In this document: positions 9,161 to 16,777 of the stretch, one piece after another
Layout of the letters: each line of letters begins with the position of its first letter
Position numbering within the stretch: the stretch's first letter is position 1
Source of the DNA: an uncultured Deefgea sp.
GTDB taxonomy: Bacteria > Pseudomonadota > Gammaproteobacteria > Burkholderiales > Chitinibacteraceae
NCBI RefSeq assembly: GCF_947072475.1
Contig: NZ_CAMTIA010000004.1
Location: 1 to 64,000 of the forward strand
Length of the DNA stretch: 64,000 nucleotides
Reading direction: 5' to 3'
Made by a program: the position numbers and the translations under genes
The notes under the pieces: model-generated
What the model saw: only the letters and a program-made list of their open reading frames with translations
What the model was told of the DNA's origin: nothing
The model's database searches: none

Positions 9161-10909
9161 CTACTTAACCGATGCAATATATAGGCTATGCCCGCTTTGC
9201 ATTTTGGCCATATGTTTGGCACTCGATGCATGATTCGCCACTTCATGGTGGCTTTGATACTCGCTGGCGACAATTTCTACTGCGCCTAAAGACATCGAAA
9301 CCAGCGGGTTTAATTGCAATTTATTATGGCGATTGTGCGCCAAATAGCTTTGCGCTTGCCAGTGTGCGGGTTTAAAAAATGGCGCTAATTGTTGTTGAAA
9401 ATCACTGAGTATTTGCTCGCAATGCGAGCGCCAATTCGGTGATCGCAATAACAAAATAAAGTCATCCCCACCGACGTGCCCGACAAAATCCAGCTGAGGA
9501 TCGATGCTGCTTTGTAACAGTTGCCCGCACAGCTGCAGCAGCTCATCGCCTCGAGCGTAGCCATAAACGTCGTTATAAGGCTTGAAGTGATCCAGATCGA
9601 CGTACACCACGGTGAAGTTGCATTCAGTTTGTAGATATTGGCTAATGGTGTTTTGAATGGGGGCATTCCCGGGTAAGCCGGTTAACGGGTTGGCGTGGCG
9701 CGCAGCACTAATTTGTAATTCAGTCATTGCGCGGATCAAGTCGCGGCCAGTGCCCATCCCTAAATAACGTCCTTGCTCGGTAATGATAAATCCATCGTTA
9801 AGATCGCTGCGCTCGCTACAAGTGAGTAAACGTGCCAGCTCGGTCAGACTGGTGGCTTGCTCAACAATTAAAGGGTGGCGATCCATTTGGGTGCTACAAC
9901 TGCGTGCGCCAAAGAGTTCACGGCTAAATGGCCGTGAAAATAACTCTAATAAATCATTACGTTTGATTAGTCCAATCGGACGCTCGTTGTCGACCACCGG
10001 AATCGCGCTTAGGCCGGCTTGTTGCGTTAGACGTCGCCAAACGGCTTCGTTGCTATCGGTTTGACAGGCACTAGGAACCATTTGGAGCAAAGCACCGGCG
10101 TGAGTGCTGCTTTGGCCGATGTAGACCGGCTGTTCGGTGCGGTGTTTGGGCATATCGAGCATCGGATTGGGCTGTATTTCGGGACGACCGATTAAAAACC
10201 CTTGGATTAAATGAATGCCTAAGCGCTCAATGACCGCCAATTCAGTATGATTTTCAATGCCTTCCGCAATCACATTGCAGCCAGTACTGAGGGCAATGTG
10301 TTGGATTGAGCGAACAAATTGGCGCTTTTGTCGATCGCGGCTAATGCCTTGAATAAAGTATTTATCAATCTTGACAAAGTCAGGCTTGAGTTCAGACCAC
10401 AGCCGTAAACTCGAATACCCTTCGCCCAAATCATCCAGCGCAATTTGAAAACCCATTTCTCGATAGTGTTGCAACGCTTGAGCTAAGCGCGGGTAGTCGC
10501 TGGTGGCTTGCGTTTCAGTCAGTTCGATAACCACTCGGTGAGGATCTAAACCCACTGTTTGCAGTAAATCGAGCATTGCATCCGCGCGAAATGGGTCTTG
10601 CATCAGGCTCAGTGGGCAGACATTGATAAATAACTTGCCGGGGAGTTGCTGTTCGATAAACGCTTGGATAATGACTTGATGGCAGGCCCAATCTAATTGG
10701 GCAAGGCATTGGTTCTGCGCTGCCGCTTGAAATAATTGCTGTGGGGCGTGTAAAGGATGATCGCTAGGGCCACGAATCAAACCTTCAAAACCATAGGCGC
10801 TGGCTTGATTGAGTGCCGCAATCGGTTGAAAGACGGCACTCAGTTGCTGCTGTTGAATGATGTCGGCGAGTTCGGCGCAAGCGCGCTCATTGCTGCTGTG
10901 GCGGATCAT
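9161..10909 (-). CDS. EAL-CBS-CBS-GGDEF c-di-GMP signalling protein
   Basis: The 582-residue cytoplasmic protein has an N-terminal EAL phosphodiesterase domain (about 25-260), two CBS repeats (about 270-385) and a C-terminal GGDEF domain (about 410-575). The EAL domain has EGL at 42-44 in place of EAL, ELTETQ, ALDDLGEGYSS in place of DDFG, KIDK and AEGIE, so most catalytic residues are kept. The cyclase signature is GGDDF at 480-484. At the I-site position the sequence is PQLD rather than RxxD, so product inhibition is probably lost. CBS pairs often bind adenine nucleotides, which could link turnover to energy state. Which activity dominates cannot be read from sequence. Confidence 0.88.
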   Translation of the reverse strand: MIRHSSNERACAELADIIQQQQLSAVFQPIAALNQASAYGFEGLIRGPSDHPLHAPQQLFQAAAQNQCLAQLDWACHQVIIQAFIEQQLPGKLFINVCPLSLMQDPFRADAMLDLLQTVGLDPHRVVIELTETQATSDYPRLAQALQHYREMGFQIALDDLGEGYSSLRLWSELKPDFVKIDKYFIQGISRDRQKRQFVRSIQHIALSTGCNVIAEGIENHTELAVIERLGIHLIQGFLIGRPEIQPNPMLDMPKHRTEQPVYIGQSSTHAGALLQMVPSACQTDSNEAVWRRLTQQAGLSAIPVVDNERPIGLIKRNDLLELFSRPFSRELFGARSCSTQMDRHPLIVEQATSLTELARLLTCSERSDLNDGFIITEQGRYLGMGTGRDLIRAMTELQISAARHANPLTGLPGNAPIQNTISQYLQTECNFTVVYVDLDHFKPYNDVYGYARGDELLQLCGQLLQSSIDPQLDFVGHVGGDDFILLLRSPNWRSHCEQILSDFQQQLAPFFKPAHWQAQSYLAHNRHNKLQLNPLVSMSLGAVEIVASEYQSHHEVANHASSAKHMAKMQSGHSLYIASVK

Positions 10910-11030
10910 ACAAACTCAATGGTTTGGTGTGAGGCGGTAAGGTAACAGTGGGAGATGAATGTTTTGTTACAAACTATGCCAGTCGCTTATTTATTGCGGT
11001 TTTTTGAAAAAGTGGCACATTTTGTGCAAG

Positions 11031-11060
11031 AAAAAGCCCAAGCAAACATCGCTTGGGCTC
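11031..11060 (-). terminator. Terminator of nadE
   Basis: Read on the minus strand, GCCCAAGC, loop and GCTTGGGC run into TTTTTC about 20 bases after the nadE stop. Confidence 0.85.
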
Positions 11061-11081
11061 ACTGCATATAGAAAAAACGAT

Positions 11082-12680
11082 TTAACGCGTAAAACGCTGG
11101 GTAATCGGCATGCGCCAATCTTTACCAAACGAGCGCTGAGTAATGCGTGGACCAACAGGCGCTTGGCGGCGTTTGTATTCGTTGATTTTGAGTAAACGCA
11201 CCACCTTATTCACATCTGCCTCGGGATAGCCTTTCGCAATAATGTCGGCGATGCTGAGGTTTTCTTCGACATACGCCGCTAAAATCGCATCAAGCACTTC
11301 GTACTCAGGCAAGCTGTCTTGGTCTTTTTGGTCGGGACGTAATTCAGCCGAAGGAGGGCGAGTAATAATGCGCTCAGGAATCACCAAGCCTTGGGTGTTG
11401 CGCCAGTTGGAGAGGCGATACACCAGTGTTTTGGCGATATCTTTTAATACCGCAAAGCCGCCAGCCATATCGCCATACAAGGTGGCATAACCAGTGGTCA
11501 TTTCGGATTTATTACCCGTGGTGAGTACCAGCTTGCCGCCCTTATTTGACATGGCCATCAACAGCATACCCCTAATGCGGCTTTGCAAGTTCTCTTCGGT
11601 GGCGTCCATTTCGCGGCCAGCGAACTCGTCTTTTAATCCGGCCATCATACTTTCATACATCGGCCAAATTTCGATTTCTGAATATTGGCAGCCAAGGATT
11701 TCAATCATTTCGCGTGAATCGTTCACCGAAATATCGGCGGTATAGCGCGAGGGCATCATCACCGCGTGGACTTGATCTGCGCCCAGTGCATCTACCGCAA
11801 TCGCCAAAGTAAGCGCCGAATCAATCCCACCCGAGAGACCGAGTAACACGCCAGGGAAGCGGTTTTTGCCAATGTAATCTTGCACGCCCAGCACCAAAGC
11901 GCCGTAAATACTGGCTTCGATCGACTCATCCGCCGCAATGCTCGCAGTTTGGAGGTCGCCATCAATAAAATCGCAATAGCCGATTTGGCTGCGATACGCC
12001 GGCAATTGCAAGGCCAATTCGCCGGATTTATTCAGAGCAAAAGAGTGGCCGTCAAAAACCAGCTCGTCTTGGCCGCCGATCATATTGCAATACACCAGCG
12101 CTAAATCGTTTTCTTCCACGCGTTGCTGGGCAATTTCGCGGCGCGTGCTTTGTTTGGCTTGGTGAAAAGGGGACGCATTGAGCACCAATAACACCTCGGC
12201 GCCTTCGTCTTTGGCGGCGGCGGCCGGCTCGGTATCCCATAAGTCTTCGCAAATGGCGATGCCGACTTGCACGCCATTTTGTTCAAAGACCAAAGGCACA
12301 CAGCCTGGCGTGAAGTAACGCACTTCGTCAAAAACGGCATGATTGGGGAGTAATAATTTATCGTAACGACCGAGGAAGTTGCCATCCCGAATGACGCACG
12401 CTGAGTTAAAAATTTCGTCGCCACTCACCGATGGGTAGCCCAGCACCAAGGTAATGCCGTCAAGTTCATCAATGAAACGCGCAATTTTTTCGCGGCATTG
12501 CTGTAACAACGCTGGGCGCAGTAATAAATCTTCCGGTGGATAGCCAGTAAGGGCTAATTCCGGGGTGAGCAAAATATCAGCACCAGCCGCCGCAGCTTCG
12601 CGAGCCGCAGCAAAAATAAGCTCGGTGTTGCCATCAATATCACCAACAATAGGGTTGATTTGAGCAAGGGCGATTTTCAT
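11082..12680 (-). CDS. nadE: Glutamine-dependent NAD+ synthetase
   Basis: This enzyme makes NAD+ from nicotinic acid adenine dinucleotide, using ATP and ammonia taken from glutamine. The 532-residue protein joins an N-terminal nitrilase-type glutaminase domain (Glu in TPELALTGYPP, Lys in RYDKLLLPN, Cys in GIAICEDLW) to a C-terminal synthetase with the ATP pyrophosphatase loop SGGIDS. The start at 12680 is chosen because family members begin MKIALAQINP; a longer frame has 28 unrelated residues. No clear ribosome site precedes it. It is monocistronic, with its own terminator. Confidence 0.96.
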   Translation of the reverse strand: MKIALAQINPIVGDIDGNTELIFAAAREAAAAGADILLTPELALTGYPPEDLLLRPALLQQCREKIARFIDELDGITLVLGYPSVSGDEIFNSACVIRDGNFLGRYDKLLLPNHAVFDEVRYFTPGCVPLVFEQNGVQVGIAICEDLWDTEPAAAAKDEGAEVLLVLNASPFHQAKQSTRREIAQQRVEENDLALVYCNMIGGQDELVFDGHSFALNKSGELALQLPAYRSQIGYCDFIDGDLQTASIAADESIEASIYGALVLGVQDYIGKNRFPGVLLGLSGGIDSALTLAIAVDALGADQVHAVMMPSRYTADISVNDSREMIEILGCQYSEIEIWPMYESMMAGLKDEFAGREMDATEENLQSRIRGMLLMAMSNKGGKLVLTTGNKSEMTTGYATLYGDMAGGFAVLKDIAKTLVYRLSNWRNTQGLVIPERIITRPPSAELRPDQKDQDSLPEYEVLDAILAAYVEENLSIADIIAKGYPEADVNKVVRLLKINEYKRRQAPVGPRITQRSFGKDWRMPITQRFTR

Positions 12681-12995
12681 GAGCGATTGTGGGCAAGGTA
12701 AAAAGGCTATTTTAGCGGGATGCTGGCCGGTGTGGGCGCAAATTGACGGGGTATTGCGGCGCATGGCGGGTATTTATTGCCAGCGATAAAATCAGCAGTG
12801 CATTGGCCGTGATGGCTTTGGCTTTAAATCGTCGTGCTGGCCTTATTTATTTTCGCTTGGCAGATTGTGTTTTTTGTCAGTGATTACTTGCTATTTGATA
12901 AGCAAAACACTAAAAAAATGAAAGAAGAGAGTGACTTAGCCGCTGCAGTGGGTGCAGCAAGCAGTGCATTCTTCATTTGTTTGAGCGAGCTAATT
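12681..12995. other. Gap between nadE and a small unknown gene
   Basis: The region holds the upstream sequence of nadE (minus) and of the gene at 12996 (plus). The reading frame of the downstream gene is open back to 12834, so part of this stretch may be coding. No repeat copy or terminator is seen. Confidence 0.5.
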
Positions 12996-13277
12996 ATGCC
13001 ATTTGATGAAGTATTTCCAACGCATTTTAATACCTTATCGCGCAATCCATTTCCACATGTGTTGATTGAGCAAGCTTTATTGCAATTGGGCGGTGGCAGT
13101 GTTGAGGGGAGTAAATTTGCCAAACAGGTGCTCACGGCAGCTGGATGGCGACACGCCAGTGTTGTGTCGTATGGCAAATATCCCGAAGAAGCCGCCACGG
13201 CATTTAATAAGGTGAGGCTGGTGCTGGTGGACGACCCCAATGCCGAACAACTGATGCAGCGCTTAGCTGCTGCTTAA
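12996..13277 (+). CDS. Small hypothetical protein
   Basis: I do not recognise this product. From the ATG at 12996 it is 93 residues, soluble, with an NPFPHVLIEQALLQL helix and a C-terminal VRLVLVDDPNAEQLMQRL segment. The start is uncertain: the frame is open back to 12834, with other ATGs at 12834 and 12918, but those extensions read like non-coding sequence. GAG lies about ten bases before 12996. Its stop codon overlaps that of the convergent tetR gene by three bases. Confidence 0.55.
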   Translation: MPFDEVFPTHFNTLSRNPFPHVLIEQALLQLGGGSVEGSKFAKQVLTAAGWRHASVVSYGKYPEEAATAFNKVRLVLVDDPNAEQLMQRLAAA

Positions 13278-13891
13278 TTGGCTTTGCGGTAGGCGCGTAA
13301 AAAGACGGTGACGGCGCTATGGACGTGTTGCTCGATCTGTACCGAGCTCGGGTTGCGTACCGAGAGTTGCATTTGGCGAATAATGCCGGCATCACTGAGC
13401 GCCAATAATTGTTCCGCAGCTAATTTCGCGTCATCGATCTGTAGTCTTTCATCTTGGTTCAGTTGCGCCAAATAATCGCTCAATAGTTGCACGACCTGCG
13501 CTGGACCGGACGATTCGATCAATTGTCCCAGCGCCGGAAACTGCATCACTTCTGCCAATACAATCCGAAATAATGCGGCTTGCTCTTCTTGCAATAGGCT
13601 GCTGAGCCATTGTTTTGCAAAGCGCGCTAATACCGCCTCAATCGGGGTGTCTAGTAATTGGGCCAGCGTTGGCAATTGCGTTTCGCCGGCGCATTCGCCC
13701 GCAATTAAGGCGACAAATAGCGCTTCTTTGCTGTCGAAATAATTATAAATCGTGCCTTTGGCTACGCCGGCCGCTTTGGCGATTTTTTCTACGCTGCTGT
13801 GGGCAAAACCCAATTCAATAAAAACGCGCCGAGCGCCATCTAGAATTTGCTGGCGTTTGGCCGAGTTCATCTTGTCATTGTTGCTTGGCAT
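13274..13891 (-). CDS. TetR-family repressor, likely regulator of the adjacent RND operon
   Basis: The 205-residue protein has an N-terminal TetR DNA-binding domain (about 10-57) with the recognition-helix region VEKIAKAAGVAKGTIYNYFDSKEALF split over its typical spacing, and a C-terminal helical ligand-binding domain. The ATG at 13891 is chosen; in-frame TTG and ATG alternatives exist nearby. It is transcribed divergently from the efflux operon, and a 19-bp palindrome lies between them, the usual layout for an AcrR/MtrR-type local repressor released by a pump substrate. The inducer cannot be inferred. Confidence 0.9.
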   Translation of the reverse strand: MPSNNDKMNSAKRQQILDGARRVFIELGFAHSSVEKIAKAAGVAKGTIYNYFDSKEALFVALIAGECAGETQLPTLAQLLDTPIEAVLARFAKQWLSSLLQEEQAALFRIVLAEVMQFPALGQLIESSGPAQVVQLLSDYLAQLNQDERLQIDDAKLAAEQLLALSDAGIIRQMQLSVRNPSSVQIEQHVHSAVTVFLRAYRKAN

Positions 13892-13923
13892 ATCGATACC
13901 CAAAATAAATATTCATTGGTCAT

Positions 13924-13942
13924 TGACCGAACCGTTCGGTCA
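13924..13942. promoter_or_regulatory. Predicted TetR operator
   Basis: TGACCGAAC, a single C, then GTTCGGTCA forms a perfect 9-bp dyad. It lies 33 bases upstream of the tetR start and about 100 bases before the efflux operon, so one bound repressor dimer pair could control both directions. Confidence 0.8.
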
Positions 13943-14040
13943 GTTTAGCATTTCTTCGCCGTCTCTCAAGCGATTTAACCCGTCCTATTCATGCATTTTT
14001 CGTTGAAATGCGCTTCACACTGACTGGAATTGCGACCCGT

Positions 14041-15462
14041 ATGCGTCATCGATTAAATTGGCTATTACTCTGTTTGCTTGGCACCGTTGGCGGCTGTGCG
14101 GTGAGCTTGCCGCAGCCTCAATTGGCGCAGTTAGTGCCCAAAGAAACGGTGTGGCAGACGCCATTGCCGATGGCGACACACCTCGCCGAGCAGCAAGTGT
14201 GGTGGCAATCTTGGCAAGATCCGGTCCTCAATACCTTACTCAATGCTGCGCAACAAGCCAATCCGACTTTAGAATTGGCCGAAGCACGGATTCGGGAAGC
14301 GCGCGCCAAAGCCTACGCGACGAAAGCCTATTTATGGCCCACCGTCGGTGCAACGGCCAGCGGCTCGCGCAATAACAATACGATGCTCACGCCTGCGCAG
14401 CCGATCAATATGGGCAGTGTTGGGCTCGATGCCAGCTGGGAGATCGATCTATGGGGCGGTGTGCGCACCGCTGAAAAAAATCTATTGGCCAATTTGTCGG
14501 CCAAAACCATCGAATGGCAAGATGCACGAGCGACCGTAGCGGCCGAAGTGGCCAATGCCTATGTGGCATTACGCGCTTATCAAGCTTTGGCTGAGATTGT
14601 GGCGCAGGACTTAAAGTCGCGAGATCACAGCTTGCAATTAACGCAGGAAAAAGAACAAGTCGGCCTGGCTAGCCCAGTGGACGTGGCTTTACTTGATGCC
14701 AGTAGCGCTGATGCCTTAGCGCAATGGCTCGAAACGCAAGAAGGCATTGGCATGGCCAAGCAAGTTTTAGTGGCTTTAACCGGTTGGTCGGCGCAGCAAG
14801 TGAACGCACAGCTTGAGCAAGGCGCAGCGCGCTTACCGCAGCCGGTGGGTTTTGTGCTCGATGCTTTGCCAGCCAATGTCATTACGCAGCGCTACGATAT
14901 TCGCGTTGCCGCTGAAAACGTCAATATGGCGGCCGCCGAAGTCGGAATTAGCAAAGTGGCGCAATTGCCCTCACTGAGCTTGCTCGGCGTAATTAGCTTG
15001 GGTCAGCAAGAGGTCGGCAGCCTGTCGATTAATGGCAATGCTTGGTCGTTTGGCCCGACATTAAAGCTGCCGATTTTTAACGCTGGCCGCTTAAAGTCGG
15101 AAGAGGCCGCGGCGGTGGCCCGCTACGATCAGGCACTGGCAGCGTATCAGCAAAAGGTGCGATTTGCGGTGCGGGAAGTTGAGCAAATTGTGCTGCAACT
15201 GGATGGCAATCAACGCCGCATTGCCGCCATGCAGCGATCGGTGGCGGGGTATCAGCAGCAGCAAGACGCTAGCAACGCGATGTGGCAAGCCGGTAGTGCC
15301 AGCTTATTGGATTTGGAAGTCTCGCGGCGTTTTTTGCTGGGCTCGCAAGTGAAGCAAATGGCGTTGCAGCGTGATCAATTGTCCTTATGGATTGCGCTCT
15401 ACAAAGCCGTTGGCGGGCAATGGCCGGTGGACGGTATTGGCGATGAAGTTGCTGCTAAGTAG
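14041..15462 (+). CDS. RND efflux outer-membrane factor lipoprotein (NodT/OprM family)
   Basis: This is the outer-membrane channel of a tripartite efflux pump. From the ATG at 14041 the 473-residue protein starts with a lipoprotein signal (basic MRHR, hydrophobic stretch, then GGC as the lipidation site at Cys19). Two repeated outer-membrane-efflux-protein halves follow (about 55-250 and 270-460), including the typical WWQSWQDPVLNTLL opening, SWEIDLWGGV and the second-half SFGPTLKLPIFNAGRL. An ATG 11 codons earlier is possible but lengthens the signal peptide and has no ribosome site. It is first in the operon, controlled by the operator upstream. Confidence 0.9.
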   Translation: MRHRLNWLLLCLLGTVGGCAVSLPQPQLAQLVPKETVWQTPLPMATHLAEQQVWWQSWQDPVLNTLLNAAQQANPTLELAEARIREARAKAYATKAYLWPTVGATASGSRNNNTMLTPAQPINMGSVGLDASWEIDLWGGVRTAEKNLLANLSAKTIEWQDARATVAAEVANAYVALRAYQALAEIVAQDLKSRDHSLQLTQEKEQVGLASPVDVALLDASSADALAQWLETQEGIGMAKQVLVALTGWSAQQVNAQLEQGAARLPQPVGFVLDALPANVITQRYDIRVAAENVNMAAAEVGISKVAQLPSLSLLGVISLGQQEVGSLSINGNAWSFGPTLKLPIFNAGRLKSEEAAAVARYDQALAAYQQKVRFAVREVEQIVLQLDGNQRRIAAMQRSVAGYQQQQDASNAMWQAGSASLLDLEVSRRFLLGSQVKQMALQRDQLSLWIALYKAVGGQWPVDGIGDEVAAK

Positions 15463-15509
15463 GGTATTGCTTGCAAGGTCAATCTAGATAATGAGTACGA
15501 ACTTATACT
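15463..15509. repeat. 47-bp palindromic element, copy with one end mismatch
   Basis: It starts at the base after the stop of the outer-membrane factor gene (TAG, then GGTATTGC) and ends with ATACT one base before the GGAG ribosome site of the next gene. It therefore fills almost all of the 58-bp gap inside this operon. Confidence 0.6.
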
Positions 15510-15520
15510 GGAGTAGGGTA

Positions 15521-16645
15521 ATGAAGGATGTATTAAAGCGATTCCCGCTGCGACGTGGCATGGTATTGAGTATCAGCGTATTGGCCGTGCTCGCGGGTTT
15601 GACTTTGACCGCAGCGATGGTGCGTGCCGATTCAGTCGACAAAAAAACCGAGGGCAGTAAACCGGTATTGACGGTGCGCATGATTCAGCCCAAATCGATC
15701 GAGTGGGCGCAAACAATGACCGCCAATGGCAATGTTTTGCCATGGCAAGAGTCATCCATCGGCACTGAAATGGGCGGCTTACGCTTAACTCAGCTCAATG
15801 CCGCCATTGGTGATCGGGTCAAAAAAGGCCAAGTGCTGGCGCGCTACAATGATGCGACGATTCAAGCCGAAGTGGCTCAAGCCAAAGCGGCGCTGGCGGA
15901 AACTGAGGCCGCTTTAGGTGAAGCCCAGCAAAATGCCAGTCGGGTACGGCAACTAGGCAATACCGGCGCCATGTCAGAACAACAAAAAACCGAAGCCTTC
16001 ACCAAAGAAATGATGGCCAAGGCGCGAGTGCAATCGGCCAAAGCGCAAGTGGCCAGTGCGCAAGTACGCTTAAGTCAAACGCGCATTGTGGCACCCGATG
16101 ACGGGGTGATTTCAGCACGCAGCGCCAGCTTGGGGGCGGTCAGCCAGCCAGGGCAAGAGTTGTTTCGTTTAGTACGGCAAGGCCGCTTGGAATGGCAGGC
16201 CGAGGTGACGGCGGCTGAAAGCGCCAAAATTCAGCCTGGACAAAGCGTATCGTTGGGCTTGCCAACCGGCAAAACAGTGGCAGGAACGGTGAGAAATATT
16301 GCGCCAACGGTCGATCTAAAAACCCGCAATGTGTTGGTGTTTGTCGATTTGAAACCCGAGGGCGATCCTTTGGTTGCCGCCAAACCCGGCATGTTTGCTA
16401 AAGGTCAGATCGCACTGGGTAGCAGTAAAGCATTGGCGCTGCCAGGCAGTGCTATTTTATTGCGTGATGGTTTTGCCAATGTGTTTGTGTTGCAAACCGA
16501 CAATAAAGTGAAGCAAGTTCGGGTGAAGCTCGGCCGCCAAGCGAACGGGATGATGGAAGTCGAGGGACTCGCGCCGACGACGTCGGTGGTGGCCAGCGGC
16601 GCAGGCTTTTTGGCCGATGGTGATGTGGTGCGGGTCGTTAAGTAA
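15521..16645 (+). CDS. RND efflux periplasmic adaptor (membrane fusion protein)
   Basis: The 374-residue adaptor links the inner-membrane pump to the outer-membrane channel. After a membrane-anchoring or signal segment (about 10-34) come the lipoyl/barrel-sandwich halves (QESSIGTEMGGLRL near 85, and RIVAPDDGVISARSASLG near 200) around a coiled-coil hairpin rich in Ala and Gln (about 120-185), then the beta-barrel and membrane-proximal domains. The ATG at 15521 has GGAG seven bases upstream; an ATG at 15491 would lie inside the repeat element and is rejected. It is the second gene of the operon. Confidence 0.92.
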   Translation: MKDVLKRFPLRRGMVLSISVLAVLAGLTLTAAMVRADSVDKKTEGSKPVLTVRMIQPKSIEWAQTMTANGNVLPWQESSIGTEMGGLRLTQLNAAIGDRVKKGQVLARYNDATIQAEVAQAKAALAETEAALGEAQQNASRVRQLGNTGAMSEQQKTEAFTKEMMAKARVQSAKAQVASAQVRLSQTRIVAPDDGVISARSASLGAVSQPGQELFRLVRQGRLEWQAEVTAAESAKIQPGQSVSLGLPTGKTVAGTVRNIAPTVDLKTRNVLVFVDLKPEGDPLVAAKPGMFAKGQIALGSSKALALPGSAILLRDGFANVFVLQTDNKVKQVRVKLGRQANGMMEVEGLAPTTSVVASGAGFLADGDVVRVVK

Positions 16646-16718
16646 GCCAAGCAGGCGGCCTTCACCGTCTTAATCGATTGGCCGTGTATCGCCAATTTGT
16701 ATTGCGTCTTGTCTATTA

Positions 16719-16765
16719 GGTATTGGCATGTAGACATTAATTTTAAAGCTTTTCGTTGATATACC
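16719..16765. repeat. 47-bp palindromic element, copy 2
   Basis: The ends GGTATTGG and GATATACC are intact and the length is exact. It lies in the 132-bp gap between the adaptor and pump genes, 12 bases before the pump's start codon. The inner pairing is weak here, so it would not make a stable RNA hairpin. Confidence 0.75.
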
Positions 16766-16777
16766 CAGGGATGCACA

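Noticed and set aside
12750-12815. GGTAT motifs upstream of the small gene at 12996
   Set aside because: No ATACC occurs at the 47-base distance, so they are not counted as repeat copies.
15491-15520. Upstream ATG of the efflux adaptor
   Set aside because: It lies inside the palindromic element and lacks a ribosome site; the ATG at 15521 has GGAG at seven bases.
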